Assembly: GCF_900112525.1 (NCBI RefSeq)
Contig: NZ_FOMD01000003.1
Location: 682,001 to 746,000, forward strand
Direction of reading: 5' to 3'
Length of the DNA: 64,000 nucleotides
Source of the DNA: Klenkia taihuensis
GTDB taxonomy: Bacteria; Actinomycetota; Actinomycetes; Mycobacteriales; Geodermatophilaceae
The notes below the pieces were generated by a model, which saw only the letters and a list, made by a program, of their open reading frames with translations, ran no database searches and was not told the origin of the DNA. The stretch's first letter is position 1. The number at the start of each line of letters is the position of its first letter. Position numbers and translations under genes: made by a program. Below, in pieces: positions 33,928-42,923 of the stretch.

Positions 33928-34988
33928 GGTCCTTCACCTACGCCGCGCTGCCGATGCGGGTGGTGTTCGGCCCGGGGTCCATCGCGCAGCTGCCCGACGA
34001 GGTCGCCGCCCTCGGCCTCACCCGCGTCCTGGTGCTGTGCTCCCCCGAGCAGGAGGAGACCGGCCGGCAGGTCGCCGCCGCCCTGGGCGACCGCGCCGCC
34101 GGCGTGCTCGCCGAGGCGCGCATGCACGTGCCGGTCGAGGTGGCCCGCGCCGCCCGCGACCGCGCCGCCGAGCTGGGCGCCGACGGCTGCGTGGCCGTCG
34201 GCGGCGGCTCGGCCGTCGGGCTGGGCAAGGCCGTCGCCCTCGAGCACGGCCTGCCCGTCATCGCCGTGCCCACCACCTACGCCGGTTCGGAGATGACCCC
34301 GGTGTGGGGACTGACCGAGGGAGGGGCCAAGCGCACCGGCCGCGACCGGCGGGTGCTGCCGGTGTCGGTGGTCTACGACCCCGAGCTGACCACCACCCTG
34401 CCGGTGGGGATGTCGGTGACCAGCGGCATCAACGCCCTCGCCCACGCCGTGGAGGGCCTGTACGCACCGGACGCCACGCCCATCGTGTCGCTGATGGCCG
34501 CCGACGGCGCCCGCGCCCTGCTCGGCGCCCTCCCCCGGCTCGTCGCCGACCCGGCCGACCTCGACGCCCGCGGCGACGCCCAGTACGGCGCCTGGCTGTG
34601 CGGCGCCGTCCTCGGGGCGACGACCATGTCGCTGCACCACAAGCTCTGCCACGCCCTGGGTGGCACCCTCGACCTCCCGCACGCACCCACCCACACCGTC
34701 GTCCTGCCGCACGCCCTGGCCTACAACGCGCCGGCCGCACCCGAGGCCGCGGCCGCCGTGTCCGCGGCGCTGGGCGGCGCGGCCGACCCGGCGCGGGCGT
34801 TGTGGGACCTGGTCGGGGACCTGGGCGCCCCGCGGTCCCTCGCCGAGCTCGGCATGGCCGCGTCCGACGTCGACCGCATCGCCGACCAGGTGCTGGCCGC
34901 GCCCTACGGCAACCCTCGCGAAGTCACCCGCGAGGGTCTGACCGCGCTGCTGCAGCGGGCCTGGGCGGGCGGGCCCCCGGCCGCCTGA
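33924..34988 (+). CDS. Maleylacetate reductase
   Basis: A 354-aa iron-ADH-like reductase that converts maleylacetate to 3-oxoadipate with NADH. It has FGPGSIAQLPDEVAALGLTRVLVL, the nucleotide motif AVGGGSAVGLGKAVALE, PTTYAGSEMTPVWG and INALAHAVEGLY. The C-terminal domain carries HHKLCHALGG and the block HAPTHTVVLPHALAYNAP. With the hydroxylase and dioxygenase it completes the hydroxyquinol branch; 3-oxoadipate would feed general metabolism. ATG start in an ATGA overlap. Confidence 0.92.
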   Translation: MRSFTYAALPMRVVFGPGSIAQLPDEVAALGLTRVLVLCSPEQEETGRQVAAALGDRAAGVLAEARMHVPVEVARAARDRAAELGADGCVAVGGGSAVGLGKAVALEHGLPVIAVPTTYAGSEMTPVWGLTEGGAKRTGRDRRVLPVSVVYDPELTTTLPVGMSVTSGINALAHAVEGLYAPDATPIVSLMAADGARALLGALPRLVADPADLDARGDAQYGAWLCGAVLGATTMSLHHKLCHALGGTLDLPHAPTHTVVLPHALAYNAPAAPEAAAAVSAALGGAADPARALWDLVGDLGAPRSLAELGMAASDVDRIADQVLAAPYGNPREVTREGLTALLQRAWAGGPPAA

Positions 34989-35112
34989 CGCACGACCCGG
35001 CAGGCCCCCCCGTCGGCCGGGGGGACGAACCCGCGATCGCCGCCCCCGTTTGCGGGACGACGGCTCCCGGAACAGGGTGGTGGGGTCAACGACGTCGCAC
35101 CCGGGGAGCGCC

Positions 35113-35853
35113 GTGCCCGACCGAGGTCCCGGGGTGGACGAGCACGGCCCGTCCGGTGTCCGCGACAGGTTCTGCGACGCACTGGCCGCCGGTGCCCACG
35201 CCGCCGACGCGTCGCCGCGGCTCGCCGACCGTCTGTGCGCGGCGTGCGTGGGGGTGCTGCCCTTCGCCGGCGCCGGCCTGAGCTTCGGGTTCCGGGTCGA
35301 CGGGCGGTTGCCCCTGGGGGCCAGCGACGCGGTGGCCGCGACCGCCGAGCGGCTGCAGTTCACCACCGGCACCGGGCCGTGCTCCACGGCCCAGCGCACC
35401 CGCTCGGAGGTCGTCGTCTCGGAGCAGGAGATCGGCGACCGGTGGCCGGGCTACGCCGCACGCCTGCGCGAGCACACCACCTACCGGAGCGCGGTCGCCG
35501 TGCCGGTGGGCGGCCCGCTCGCCGGGGCCGTGGTGCTCGACCTGTACAGCACCCGCCCGGACCGGCCCGCCGCCGGCCTCCTGGAGGACGTGCGCACCGT
35601 CGCCGCCGTCGTCGGCGAGGAGCTGGCCACCGTCCTCGGCGCCGGCGACCGCCCCGCGCTGGGGCTGCCCGATGCGCTGCAGACCGCCGCCGTCGCCGCG
35701 CGGCAGCAGGTCTGGGTGGCCGTGGGCGCCCTGGCCCAGCGCCAGGGCACCGACGCCGCCGGCGCCCTCGCCCTGCTGCGCGGGCTGGCGTTCGCCCACG
35801 ACCTGGACCTGGAGACCGCCGCGGACCGCGTGGTCCGCGACGAGCTGGGCTGA
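35113..35853 (+). CDS. GAF-ANTAR domain protein, second copy
   Basis: A 246-aa protein with a GAF domain (about 35-165; LQFTTGTGPCSTAQRTRSEVVV, PVGGPLAGAVVLDLYS) and a C-terminal ANTAR-like helical domain (about 185-245; VWVAVGALAQRQGTDAAGALALLRGLAFAHDLDLETAADRVV). Canonical ANTAR residues at the first helix (I-x-Q-A-K-G) are replaced, so RNA binding is less certain than in the copy at 6705. The GTG start has GGGGAG upstream. It stands alone after the hydroxyquinol operon. Confidence 0.78.
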   Translation: MPDRGPGVDEHGPSGVRDRFCDALAAGAHAADASPRLADRLCAACVGVLPFAGAGLSFGFRVDGRLPLGASDAVAATAERLQFTTGTGPCSTAQRTRSEVVVSEQEIGDRWPGYAARLREHTTYRSAVAVPVGGPLAGAVVLDLYSTRPDRPAAGLLEDVRTVAAVVGEELATVLGAGDRPALGLPDALQTAAVAARQQVWVAVGALAQRQGTDAAGALALLRGLAFAHDLDLETAADRVVRDELG

Positions 35854-35943
35854 GGGCCACCCGCGAGCCGGCCGGCGGGCACGCCGGGCGGCGTGCGGCA
35901 CCGTCCGGTTCCTGTACGTCGTAAGAAATCTTCGACGGAACCG

Positions 35944-35968
35944 GTTTTACGCCGTACGAACCCGGGCA
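35944..35968 (+). promoter_or_regulatory. Stress sigma-factor (SigB/SigH-like) promoter candidate
   Basis: GTTT (35944-35947) and GGGCA (35964-35968) are separated by 16 bases, close to the actinobacterial alternative-sigma pattern GTTT-N14-16-GGGTA. Inverted repeats around 35917-35955 (CGTCG ... CGACG and GTACG ... CGTAC) lie over it. The first downstream gene, 36097, encodes a PRC-barrel stress protein, which fits. Confidence 0.4.
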
Positions 35969-36096
35969 CCCGCCCTGTCAACCGGTCGAGTTGAGATCGC
36001 AGCTCCCGGTGACCGGACGGCTCAGCCGCCACGTCCCAGCCTCCTGGACCACCCCGCACCGGGGTGCCCTCGGGCTGCCCTCCCCAAGGAGAACCA

Positions 36097-36915
36097 GTGA
36101 TCACCGAGCAGGACATCACCACCGTCATCGGCGCCACCGCCGTCGACAGCGACGGCGACAAGATCGGCACCGTCTCCGAGGTCTACCTCGACGACCAGTC
36201 CGGTCGTCCCGAGTGGGCCACCGTGAAGACCGGCCTGTTCGGCACCAAGGAGACCTTCGTCCCGCTGGCCCAGGCCCAGCTGTCCGGGGAGGAGCTCCGC
36301 TTCCCGTACGACAAGGCCACCGTCAAGGACGCCCCGACCATCGAGGCCGAGGGCCACCTGTCCCCCGCCGAGGAGAGCGAGCTCTACCGCTACTACGGCA
36401 TCGCCGACGGCACCGCCGGCGACCGCGGCACCACCGACGCGACCGCGGGCACCACCGCCCCCCGCCCCGGTGTCGCCGACGACCGCCGCGAGGGCACCGT
36501 CGGGCACGACACCTCCGGGCCCACCACCGACGACGCCATGACCCGCTCCGAGGAGCGGCTGCAGGTCGGCACCGAGGCCGTGGAGACCGGTCGGGCCCGG
36601 CTGCGCAAGCACGTGGTCACGGAGAACGTCACCCGCACGGTCCCGGTCTCCCACGAGGAGGTCCGCATCGAGCGCGAGCCCATCACCGACGCCAACCGCG
36701 GCGACGCCCTCGACGGCCCCGCGCTGTCGGAGGAGGAGCACGAGGTCACCCTGCACGCCGAGCGCCCCGTGGTGGCCAAGGAGACCGTCCCCGTCGAGCG
36801 CGTGCGGCTGTCCACCGAGACCGTCACCGACCAGGCGCAGGTCAGCGAGCAGGTCGCGCACGAGGAGATCGAGCAGGTCGAGGGCGACGTCCGCCGCACC
36901 GACCGCGACCGCTGA
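36097..36915 (+). CDS. PRC-barrel and DUF2382 stress protein
   Basis: A 272-aa protein with an N-terminal PRC barrel (about 8-80: VIGATAVDSDGDKIGTVSEVYLDDQSGRPEWATVKTGLFG) and a DUF2382 domain (about 150-265: RSEERLQVGTEAVETGRARLRKHVVTENVTRTVPVSHEEVRI). This YsnF/AvaK-type combination is common in desiccation- and osmotic-stress loci. The GTG start follows AAGGAGAACCA. Its neighbours, a CmpX channel-like protein and another DUF2382 gene, support an osmotic/envelope stress role. Confidence 0.9.
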   Translation: MITEQDITTVIGATAVDSDGDKIGTVSEVYLDDQSGRPEWATVKTGLFGTKETFVPLAQAQLSGEELRFPYDKATVKDAPTIEAEGHLSPAEESELYRYYGIADGTAGDRGTTDATAGTTAPRPGVADDRREGTVGHDTSGPTTDDAMTRSEERLQVGTEAVETGRARLRKHVVTENVTRTVPVSHEEVRIEREPITDANRGDALDGPALSEEEHEVTLHAERPVVAKETVPVERVRLSTETVTDQAQVSEQVAHEEIEQVEGDVRRTDRDR

Positions 36916-36947
36916 CCCCCTCCCCCACCCCCAGATCGGAGATCCCC

Positions 36948-37682
36948 GTGTCGTCGCTCCGCGACTCCTTCACCACCCTGCTGGACACGGTCGTCCAGTT
37001 CCTGCCCAAGCTGGTCGGCTTCCTGCTGATCCTGGTCATCGGCTACGTCATCGCCAAGGCCCTGCAGAAGATCATCGACAAGGTCCTCGAGAAGGTCGGC
37101 TTCGACCACGCCGTCGAGCGCGGCGGCATCAAGAAGGCCCTCGCCCGCTCCCAGTACGACGCCTCGGACATCCTGGCCCGGATCGTCTTCTACGCCGTGA
37201 TGCTCTTCGTGCTGTCCACCGCGTTCGGCGTCTTCGGGCAGAACCCGATCAGTGACTACCTGTCGGCGATCATCGGCTACCTGCCCAAGGTGTTCGTGGC
37301 CATCCTCATCCTGGTCATCGCCTCCGCCATCGCCGCCGGCGCCAAGCTGCTGGTCCAGAACACCCTCGGCGGGCTGTCCTACGGCCGCATCCTGGCCAAC
37401 GTGGCCTCGACCGTGATCCTGGCCCTGGGCGTGATCGCCGCTCTCGACCAGCTCGAGATCGCGCAGAACGTCGTCAACGCCGTCCTCTACGCCACCCTGG
37501 CCGCCGTCGTCGGCATCGCCGTGGTCGCGATCGGCGGCGGTGGCATCGCCCCCATGCGCCAGCGGTGGGAGTCCACCCTCGCCAAGGTCGAGGCCGAGGC
37601 CCCCGACGCCCGGCGCGAGGTGCAGAGCACCGGCTCCCCGGTCGACGCCGTCCGCACCGAGGCGCAGCGCTACACCACCTGA
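36948..37682 (+). CDS. CmpX-like small-conductance channel family membrane protein, copy 2
   Basis: A 244-aa paralogue of the protein at 8524-9258: same length, same five helices, same MLFVLSTAFGVFGQNPISDYLSA and VVAIGGGGIAPMRQRWE blocks, mostly conservative differences. It starts with GTG, 32 bases after the PRC-barrel gene, so both are likely in one stress operon. A role as a mechanosensitive or stress-regulated channel is inferred from the family. Confidence 0.87.
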   Translation: MSSLRDSFTTLLDTVVQFLPKLVGFLLILVIGYVIAKALQKIIDKVLEKVGFDHAVERGGIKKALARSQYDASDILARIVFYAVMLFVLSTAFGVFGQNPISDYLSAIIGYLPKVFVAILILVIASAIAAGAKLLVQNTLGGLSYGRILANVASTVILALGVIAALDQLEIAQNVVNAVLYATLAAVVGIAVVAIGGGGIAPMRQRWESTLAKVEAEAPDARREVQSTGSPVDAVRTEAQRYTT

Positions 37683-37690
37683 CCCACCCC

Positions 37691-37730
37691 GCGGCGGGGC
37701 ACACCGGGTCCGCCCGGGGTGCCCCGCCGC
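37691..37730 (+). terminator. Hairpin terminator after CmpX copy 2
   Basis: GCGGCGGGGCAC (37691-37702) pairs with GTGCCCCGCCGC (37719-37730), a 12-bp perfect stem; the loop itself contains CCGGG/CCCGG and can extend the fold. It lies eight bases past the stop codon. Confidence 0.65.
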
Positions 37731-37749
37731 TCCCCGTCGAGGAGCAGAC

Positions 37750-38155
37750 ATGGACCGCCCGTCCCGCACCGAGGACGACCGACCCGCACCACTCGTCCGG
37801 TCCGAGGAACGGCTCGAGGTCAGCACCGAGGCCGTGCCCGTCCGCCGGGCCGTGCTGCGCGTCCGGACCACCACCGAGCAGGTCATGGTGCCGGTGACCG
37901 TCACCCGCCAGCACGCCTACCTGGGAGCACCTGGACGTCGACCCCGGCACCGCTGTGCCGGTGCCGACCGCGGAGCTGCTGACCGGGGCCACCGGCGACT
38001 GGGTGGTGCTCACCCAGGACGAGCCCGTCGTCACCACGCGCCCCGTCCCCGTCGAACGGGTCCGGCTGGTCACGGAGTGGGTGACCGGGACGCAGGAGGT
38101 GACCGCCACCCTGGCGCACGAGGAGGTCGTGCAGGATCTCCCCCGCCGACCCTGA
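37750..38155 (+). pseudogene. Frameshifted DUF2382 domain gene
   Basis: The ATG at 37750 opens a DUF2382 protein (RSEERLEVSTEAVPVRRAVLRV, VTVTRQHAYL) that loses homology after codon 58. The +1 frame carries on with EHLDVDPGTAVPVPTAELLTG and ends RLVTEWVTGTQEVTATLAHEEVVQDLPRRP at 38155. Removing one G in CTGGGAGC (37923-37925) would restore one 134-aa frame. It is either a sequencing or assembly error or a young pseudogene. It is a short homologue of the DUF2382 part of the PRC-barrel protein upstream. Confidence 0.75.
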
Positions 38156-38266
38156 CCGGGTGCTCCGCCCGGGTGGGTGCCCTCACGCTTGCGCCGGCGG
38201 GTGCGGGGGCAGACCCCGTGCGGGGTCGTGGGACCGCGACCCCGGCGACGAGGCGGGAGGGGCACC

Positions 38267-39130
38267 ATGCCGGGACCGGACGAGCCCTCCGGCGAGACCG
38301 CCGACACGCCGGTCGGGGCCCGGGACGTCGGGGCCACGATCAGCGGCGGCATCACCGCGCCCGACCACCCCGACGACCCGGACCTGCCGGAGAACCGCGA
38401 TCGCCGACCGGCGCAGGACCCGCCCGGGGTGCGGCCGCTCGGCGCCCGTGAGCCGCTCACCCGCGACCGCATCGTCGCCGCCGCCGTCGACTACGTCGAC
38501 ACCCACGGGCTCCCCGCCCTCACCATGCGACGGCTCGGCGCCCGCCTCGGGGTCGAGGCCATGGCGCTCTACCACTACGTCCCCAGCCGCGACGACCTGC
38601 TCGACGCCGTCGTCGAGCGCGTGGTCGACGAGCTCTTCGACGACGCGGAGGTGCACCTCGAACCGGTCCGCGGCTGGCAGGACTACCTCCAGCGCCTCGC
38701 CCACGGCGTGCGCCGCAGCGCCCTCGCCCACCCCGCGCTCTTCCCGCTGGTCGCCACCCGGCCGCCGGCCGCGCCGTGGGTGCGGCCCCCGCTGCGCAGC
38801 CTCCGGTGGATCGACTCCTTCCTCACGGCGCTGCGCACCCACGGCTTCGACGACGAGCAGACCGTCGTCGCCTACCGGGCCTACACCAGCTTCCTGCTCG
38901 GCCACCTGCTGCTGGAGGTCGCCCAGCGCGGCGTCGCCATCAACGCCGTCGACGACCCCCACGGCGCCCGCGACACCCTCCCCGACGACGCGCTCGCCGA
39001 GCACCGCGCCATCGTCGACCTCCGCCACCTCCTCGCCCTCGACGAGACCGTCACCGAGTTCGAGGAGTCGCTGGAGAGCCTCATCGAGCGCCTGGACGCG
39101 ATGGTCAAGGACGGCGCCGACCACCTCTGA
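38267..39130 (+). CDS. TetR-family regulator
   Basis: A 287-aa regulator with a long unstructured N-terminus (about 55 residues), the helix-turn-helix (about 63-110: TRDRIVAAAVDYVDTHGLPALTMRRLGARLGVEAMALYHYVPSRDDLLDAV) and a large helical effector domain ending in an acidic stretch. ATG start with GGGAGGGG. No divergent partner exists; a role in controlling the stress operon upstream is possible but not shown. Confidence 0.87.
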   Translation: MPGPDEPSGETADTPVGARDVGATISGGITAPDHPDDPDLPENRDRRPAQDPPGVRPLGAREPLTRDRIVAAAVDYVDTHGLPALTMRRLGARLGVEAMALYHYVPSRDDLLDAVVERVVDELFDDAEVHLEPVRGWQDYLQRLAHGVRRSALAHPALFPLVATRPPAAPWVRPPLRSLRWIDSFLTALRTHGFDDEQTVVAYRAYTSFLLGHLLLEVAQRGVAINAVDDPHGARDTLPDDALAEHRAIVDLRHLLALDETVTEFEESLESLIERLDAMVKDGADHL

Positions 39131-39250
39131 CCGCACCGGTCCCGCTGCCGCGCGGCCCGCGGTGCTCGACCCGCCCACGGTCGTGCGCGACCATGTCGTG
39201 CAGCCCGTGCCGACCTCCGGCGCGGGACGACGGGGAGGACGTGGCGCACA

Positions 39251-41758
39251 GTGGCGCAGGACGACGGCGCCACCGGAGCCGGCGCGGACCGGCCGTCCCC
39301 GGTGACGGCGCTGCCCCGGGTGACGGCGCTGCCGGCGGTCCCCGACCCGGCCTTCGAACGGTTCGCCCGCCTGGTGCGCGACGTCCTCGACGTGCCGACG
39401 GCGCTGGTGGCGGTGGTGGCGGCCGACGGCCAGGTCCTCCCCGGCGCCCTGGGGCTGCCCGAGCCGTGGCAGTCCACCCGGTCCACCTCGCTGAGCCACT
39501 CGTTCTGCCAGGACGTCGTCGCCTCCGGCCGGCCGCTGGTCCTCACCGACGCCCGCACCGACCCGCAGCGGGCCGGCAGCCTGGCCGTCCGCGAGCTGGG
39601 GATGGTCGCCTACGCCGGCGTCCCGCTGGTCGACGCCGCCGGGACCGCCCTGGGCTCGCTGTGCGCGGTCGACCACCGGCCCCGGGCCTGGACCGCCCGT
39701 GAGCTCGGCCTGCTGGACGACCTGGCCGGGGCGTGCAGCTCGGAGCTGCAGCTGCGGCTGGAGCGCACCGCCGTCGAGGCCGACCGGTCCCGGGTGACGC
39801 TGGCCGACCGGGCGGGCGCGGTGGGCACCTTCGACTGGGACCTGACCGGCACCGCGATGGCCTGGGACTCCCCGCTGCTGGAGATGTTCGGCTACACCGA
39901 GGCCGACTTCGAGCCCACGACGGCCTCCTTCTACCGCCGCCTGCACCCCGAGGACGCCGACCGGGTCACCCAGGCCATCACCACCGCGATCGGCACCGGC
40001 GGCGAGTTCCACGCCGAGTACCGGATCGTCCTGCCCGGTGGCGACACCCGCTGGGTCCAGGGACGCGGTCAGGTGCTCACCGACACCACCGGCACCCCGG
40101 TCCGGTTCATCGGCGCCGCCTACGACACCACCGACGTCCACGACGGCGACGTCCGCGTCGGGCGGCTGCTGACCGCCATGCCCTCGGGCTTCGTGTCCCT
40201 GGACCGCGACTGGCGGTTCACCCTGCTCAACCCGGCGGCCGAGGCGCTGCTGGGCCGCAGCCAGGCCGAGCTGCTGGGGCGCACGATCTGGGAGGCGTTC
40301 CCCGACACCGCCGGCAGCGAGTTCGAGCGCGGCTACCGCGCCGCGGTGGCCACCCAGCAGCCGCAGACCGTGCACGCCCACTACCCGCCCCCGCTGGACG
40401 CCTGGTACGACGTGCTGTGCTGGCCCAGCCCCGACGGGCTGTCGCTGTTCTTCACCGACGTCACCGACCGCGCCCGCAGCGATGCCCAGGCCGCGGCGTC
40501 CACCGCCCGGCTGGCGCTGCTGGCCAGCATCGCCGACGCACTCGGCGGCGGCACCGAGCTGCCCGACGTCCTCGCCGGTCTCCCCCGGCTGCTGGTGCCC
40601 GCCGTCGCCGACGCCTGCGTGCTGACCGTGCTTGGCCCCGACGGCCGGGCGCGCGACCTGGGGTACTGGCACGCCGACCCCGGTGCCCGGGCCCACCTCG
40701 CCGGGTACGTCAGCAGCCGGGCCGTCGAGCTGTCCGCCGGCACGCCCCTGGCCCAGGTCCTGCACGACGGACGCACCCGCCATCTGGCTCCGGGCCGGAC
40801 CGCCCCGCTGGCCCGCACGGCGCAGGCCCGGCAGCACCTGGACGCCCTCGGGCCGGTGCGCGCCACGCTCGTCCCGCTGTCGGCGCAGTCGGGCACCACC
40901 GGGGTGCTGACCCTGCTCAGCGCCGCCGACCGGCCGCAGGACCGGGAGATGGAGGCCATCACCGCCGACGTCGCCGACCGATCGGCGCGGCCATCGAGAC
41001 CGACCGGCTGACCCGCACCCGCGCCCAGCTCGCGATGGCCCTGCAGCGCAGCCTGCTCACCGCCCCGCCGGAGCCCGACCACGCCCAGGTCGTCGTCCGG
41101 TACCTGCCGGCCGTCGAGGCCGCCCAGGTCGGCGGCGACTGGTACGACGCGTTCCTGCAGCCCGACGGCACGACCATGATCGTGATCGGCGACGTCGTCG
41201 GGCACGACACGGAGGCCGCGGCCTCCATGGGCGCCCTGCGGGGCCTGCTGCGGGGCATCGTCACCTACTCCGGCGCCGGCCCGGCCGAGGTGCTGCGCGG
41301 GCTCGACAAGTCGATCCAGGTGCTCGAGGTGGGCACCCTCGCCACCGCCGCGGTCGCCCGCCGTCGTGCTGCACACCGACGGCAGCCACCAGGTCCTCGC
41401 GCCGTGGCGCGGTGAGCTGCTGCTGGGGCTCGACCCCGACACCCCGCGTACCGAGCAGGTCACCGTCCTGGAACGGGGAGCCACCGTCCTGCTGTTCACC
41501 GACGGGCTCATCGAGAGGCGCGACGCCGACCTCGACGACGGCCTGACCCGCCTCACCGGCGCCCTGGGCGACCTCGCCGACGCGTCGCTCGACGAGCTGT
41601 GCGACGGCATCGTCGAGCGCCTCGTCCACGGCCGGCCCGACGACGACGTCGCCCTCGTCGCGGTCCGCCTGCACCGGCAGGACCGCCCCCGCCCCCTCGA
41701 AGCGGGACCCGCGCACGTGCCCCCGGGCGTGTCGCCGCCGAGCCACCCGGCCCAGTGA
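39251..41758 (+). pseudogene. Broken GAF/PAS/PP2C (SpoIIE/RsbU-like) phosphatase gene
   Basis: The gene encodes an N-terminal GAF (about 20-165), two PAS domains (about 175-290 and 300-400), a second GAF and a C-terminal SpoIIE-type PP2C domain, but in three pieces. A single missing base near 40980 (GACCGATCGG, expected GACCGCATCGG) shifts the frame before IGAAIETDRLTRTRAQLA. Near 41360 the frame shifts back, between LATAAVA and VVLHTDGSHQVL. At that point the segment with the family SNAGH-x-P motif is missing, so about 30 residues were deleted. The phosphatase is probably inactive. The intact gene would have fed a sigma-factor partner switch. Confidence 0.8.
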
Positions 41759-41891
41759 GCGCGGGGCGCGTCGCCCACCAGCGCCAGCGCCGTTCACCCC
41801 CACCGGGGCCCGCGTCCCGGGTCGACAGGGGCGCCCGGGAGGCGTTGGCTGGGGCCTCCGGTCCCACCGCCGGCCGGACGGGAGGGCAGGG

Positions 41892-42872
41892 ATGCAGACC
41901 GCAGCGATCGGCCCCCGGGCGACCTTCTCCACCGGCGACCCCGACGAGATGGCCGCCTTCCTCACCCGCTCCTACGGGACCACCGTGCGGCTGGGCCGGA
42001 CCCGGGAGCCCCACCGGCTCAGCCACCACCGGGCCGCGGCCGGCCACGTGGCGCTGGACACCGTCCGCAGCAGCGGGTTCGCCGCCGACGCCGGACCGAC
42101 CGGGCACCTGGTGGTGGTCGTCGTCGACACCGGGTCGATCACCCGCCGCACCGGGGGCCGCAGCCGGGACTACGGCCCCGGTGACGTCTTCGTGGCCGCC
42201 CGGCCGTCCGGCGACGTCGCCGCGGAGTGGCGGGGCTCCCCGGCCGCAATCCGGGCGCTCGTGCTCGACGCCGCCCTCGTCGCCGCCGTCACCGGCGCCG
42301 CACCCGAGCAGGTCGCGACGATGGCCGTCGATACCGACCGGCCCGCCGGCGCGGCCGCCGCGCGGCGGTTCCACCAGGCTCTCGCCTTCGCCACCACCAC
42401 GGTCCTCCACGACGAACCCGCCGCACCCCGCACCGCAGCACCGCCCCTGCTGGTCGACGCCGTGGCGCGGACCCTGGCCGCGACCGTGCTGACCGTGTTC
42501 GACAGCAGCCTCGTCCCCGCGCACCGGACCGCCGACGCCGCCGACGCCCGCCCCGAGACCCTGCGCCGGGCGGTCGCCTACATCGAGTCCGGGCCGCACC
42601 TGCCCATGGGCCTCGCCGACATCGCCCGCGCCGCCTACGTCACCCCCCGGGCGGTCCAGCTGGCCTTCCGCAAGCACCTGGACTGCACCCCGCTGGAGTA
42701 CCTGCGCCGCGTCCGGCTGGCCGCGGCCCACCAGGAGCTGGTGGACGCCGAGCCCGGCGACGGCACCACCGTCACCGCCGTCGCCCAGCACTGGGGCATG
42801 GACGGCGGCCGGTTCGGCCAGACCTACCGGGCCGCCTACGGGGTCCCGCCCAGCCGCACCCTCGGCGACTGA
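41892..42872 (+). CDS. AraC-family regulator
   Basis: A 326-aa protein with an N-terminal AraC-binding-like domain (about 20-190) and a C-terminal AraC helix-turn-helix pair (about 220-322: YIESGPHLPMGLADIARAAYVTPRAVQLAFRKHLDCTPLEYLRRVRLAAAHQEL). ATG start. It stands between a broken phosphatase gene and a hybrid kinase gene; its target is unknown. Confidence 0.87.
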   Translation: MQTAAIGPRATFSTGDPDEMAAFLTRSYGTTVRLGRTREPHRLSHHRAAAGHVALDTVRSSGFAADAGPTGHLVVVVVDTGSITRRTGGRSRDYGPGDVFVAARPSGDVAAEWRGSPAAIRALVLDAALVAAVTGAAPEQVATMAVDTDRPAGAAAARRFHQALAFATTTVLHDEPAAPRTAAPPLLVDAVARTLAATVLTVFDSSLVPAHRTADAADARPETLRRAVAYIESGPHLPMGLADIARAAYVTPRAVQLAFRKHLDCTPLEYLRRVRLAAAHQELVDAEPGDGTTVTAVAQHWGMDGGRFGQTYRAAYGVPPSRTLGD

Positions 42873-42923
42873 GGTCGCCCTACCGCCGCGCGCGGTGCGC
42901 GGGGCTGGCAAGCTGGGGGCCCG

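Noticed and set aside
34989-35030. Strong terminator after maleylacetate reductase
   Set aside because: The C-run/G-run hairpin near 35004-35024 is short and could arise by chance in this composition.
35048-35078. SigB-type promoter GTTT ... GGGT before the second GAF-ANTAR gene
   Set aside because: The gap of 23 bases is too long.
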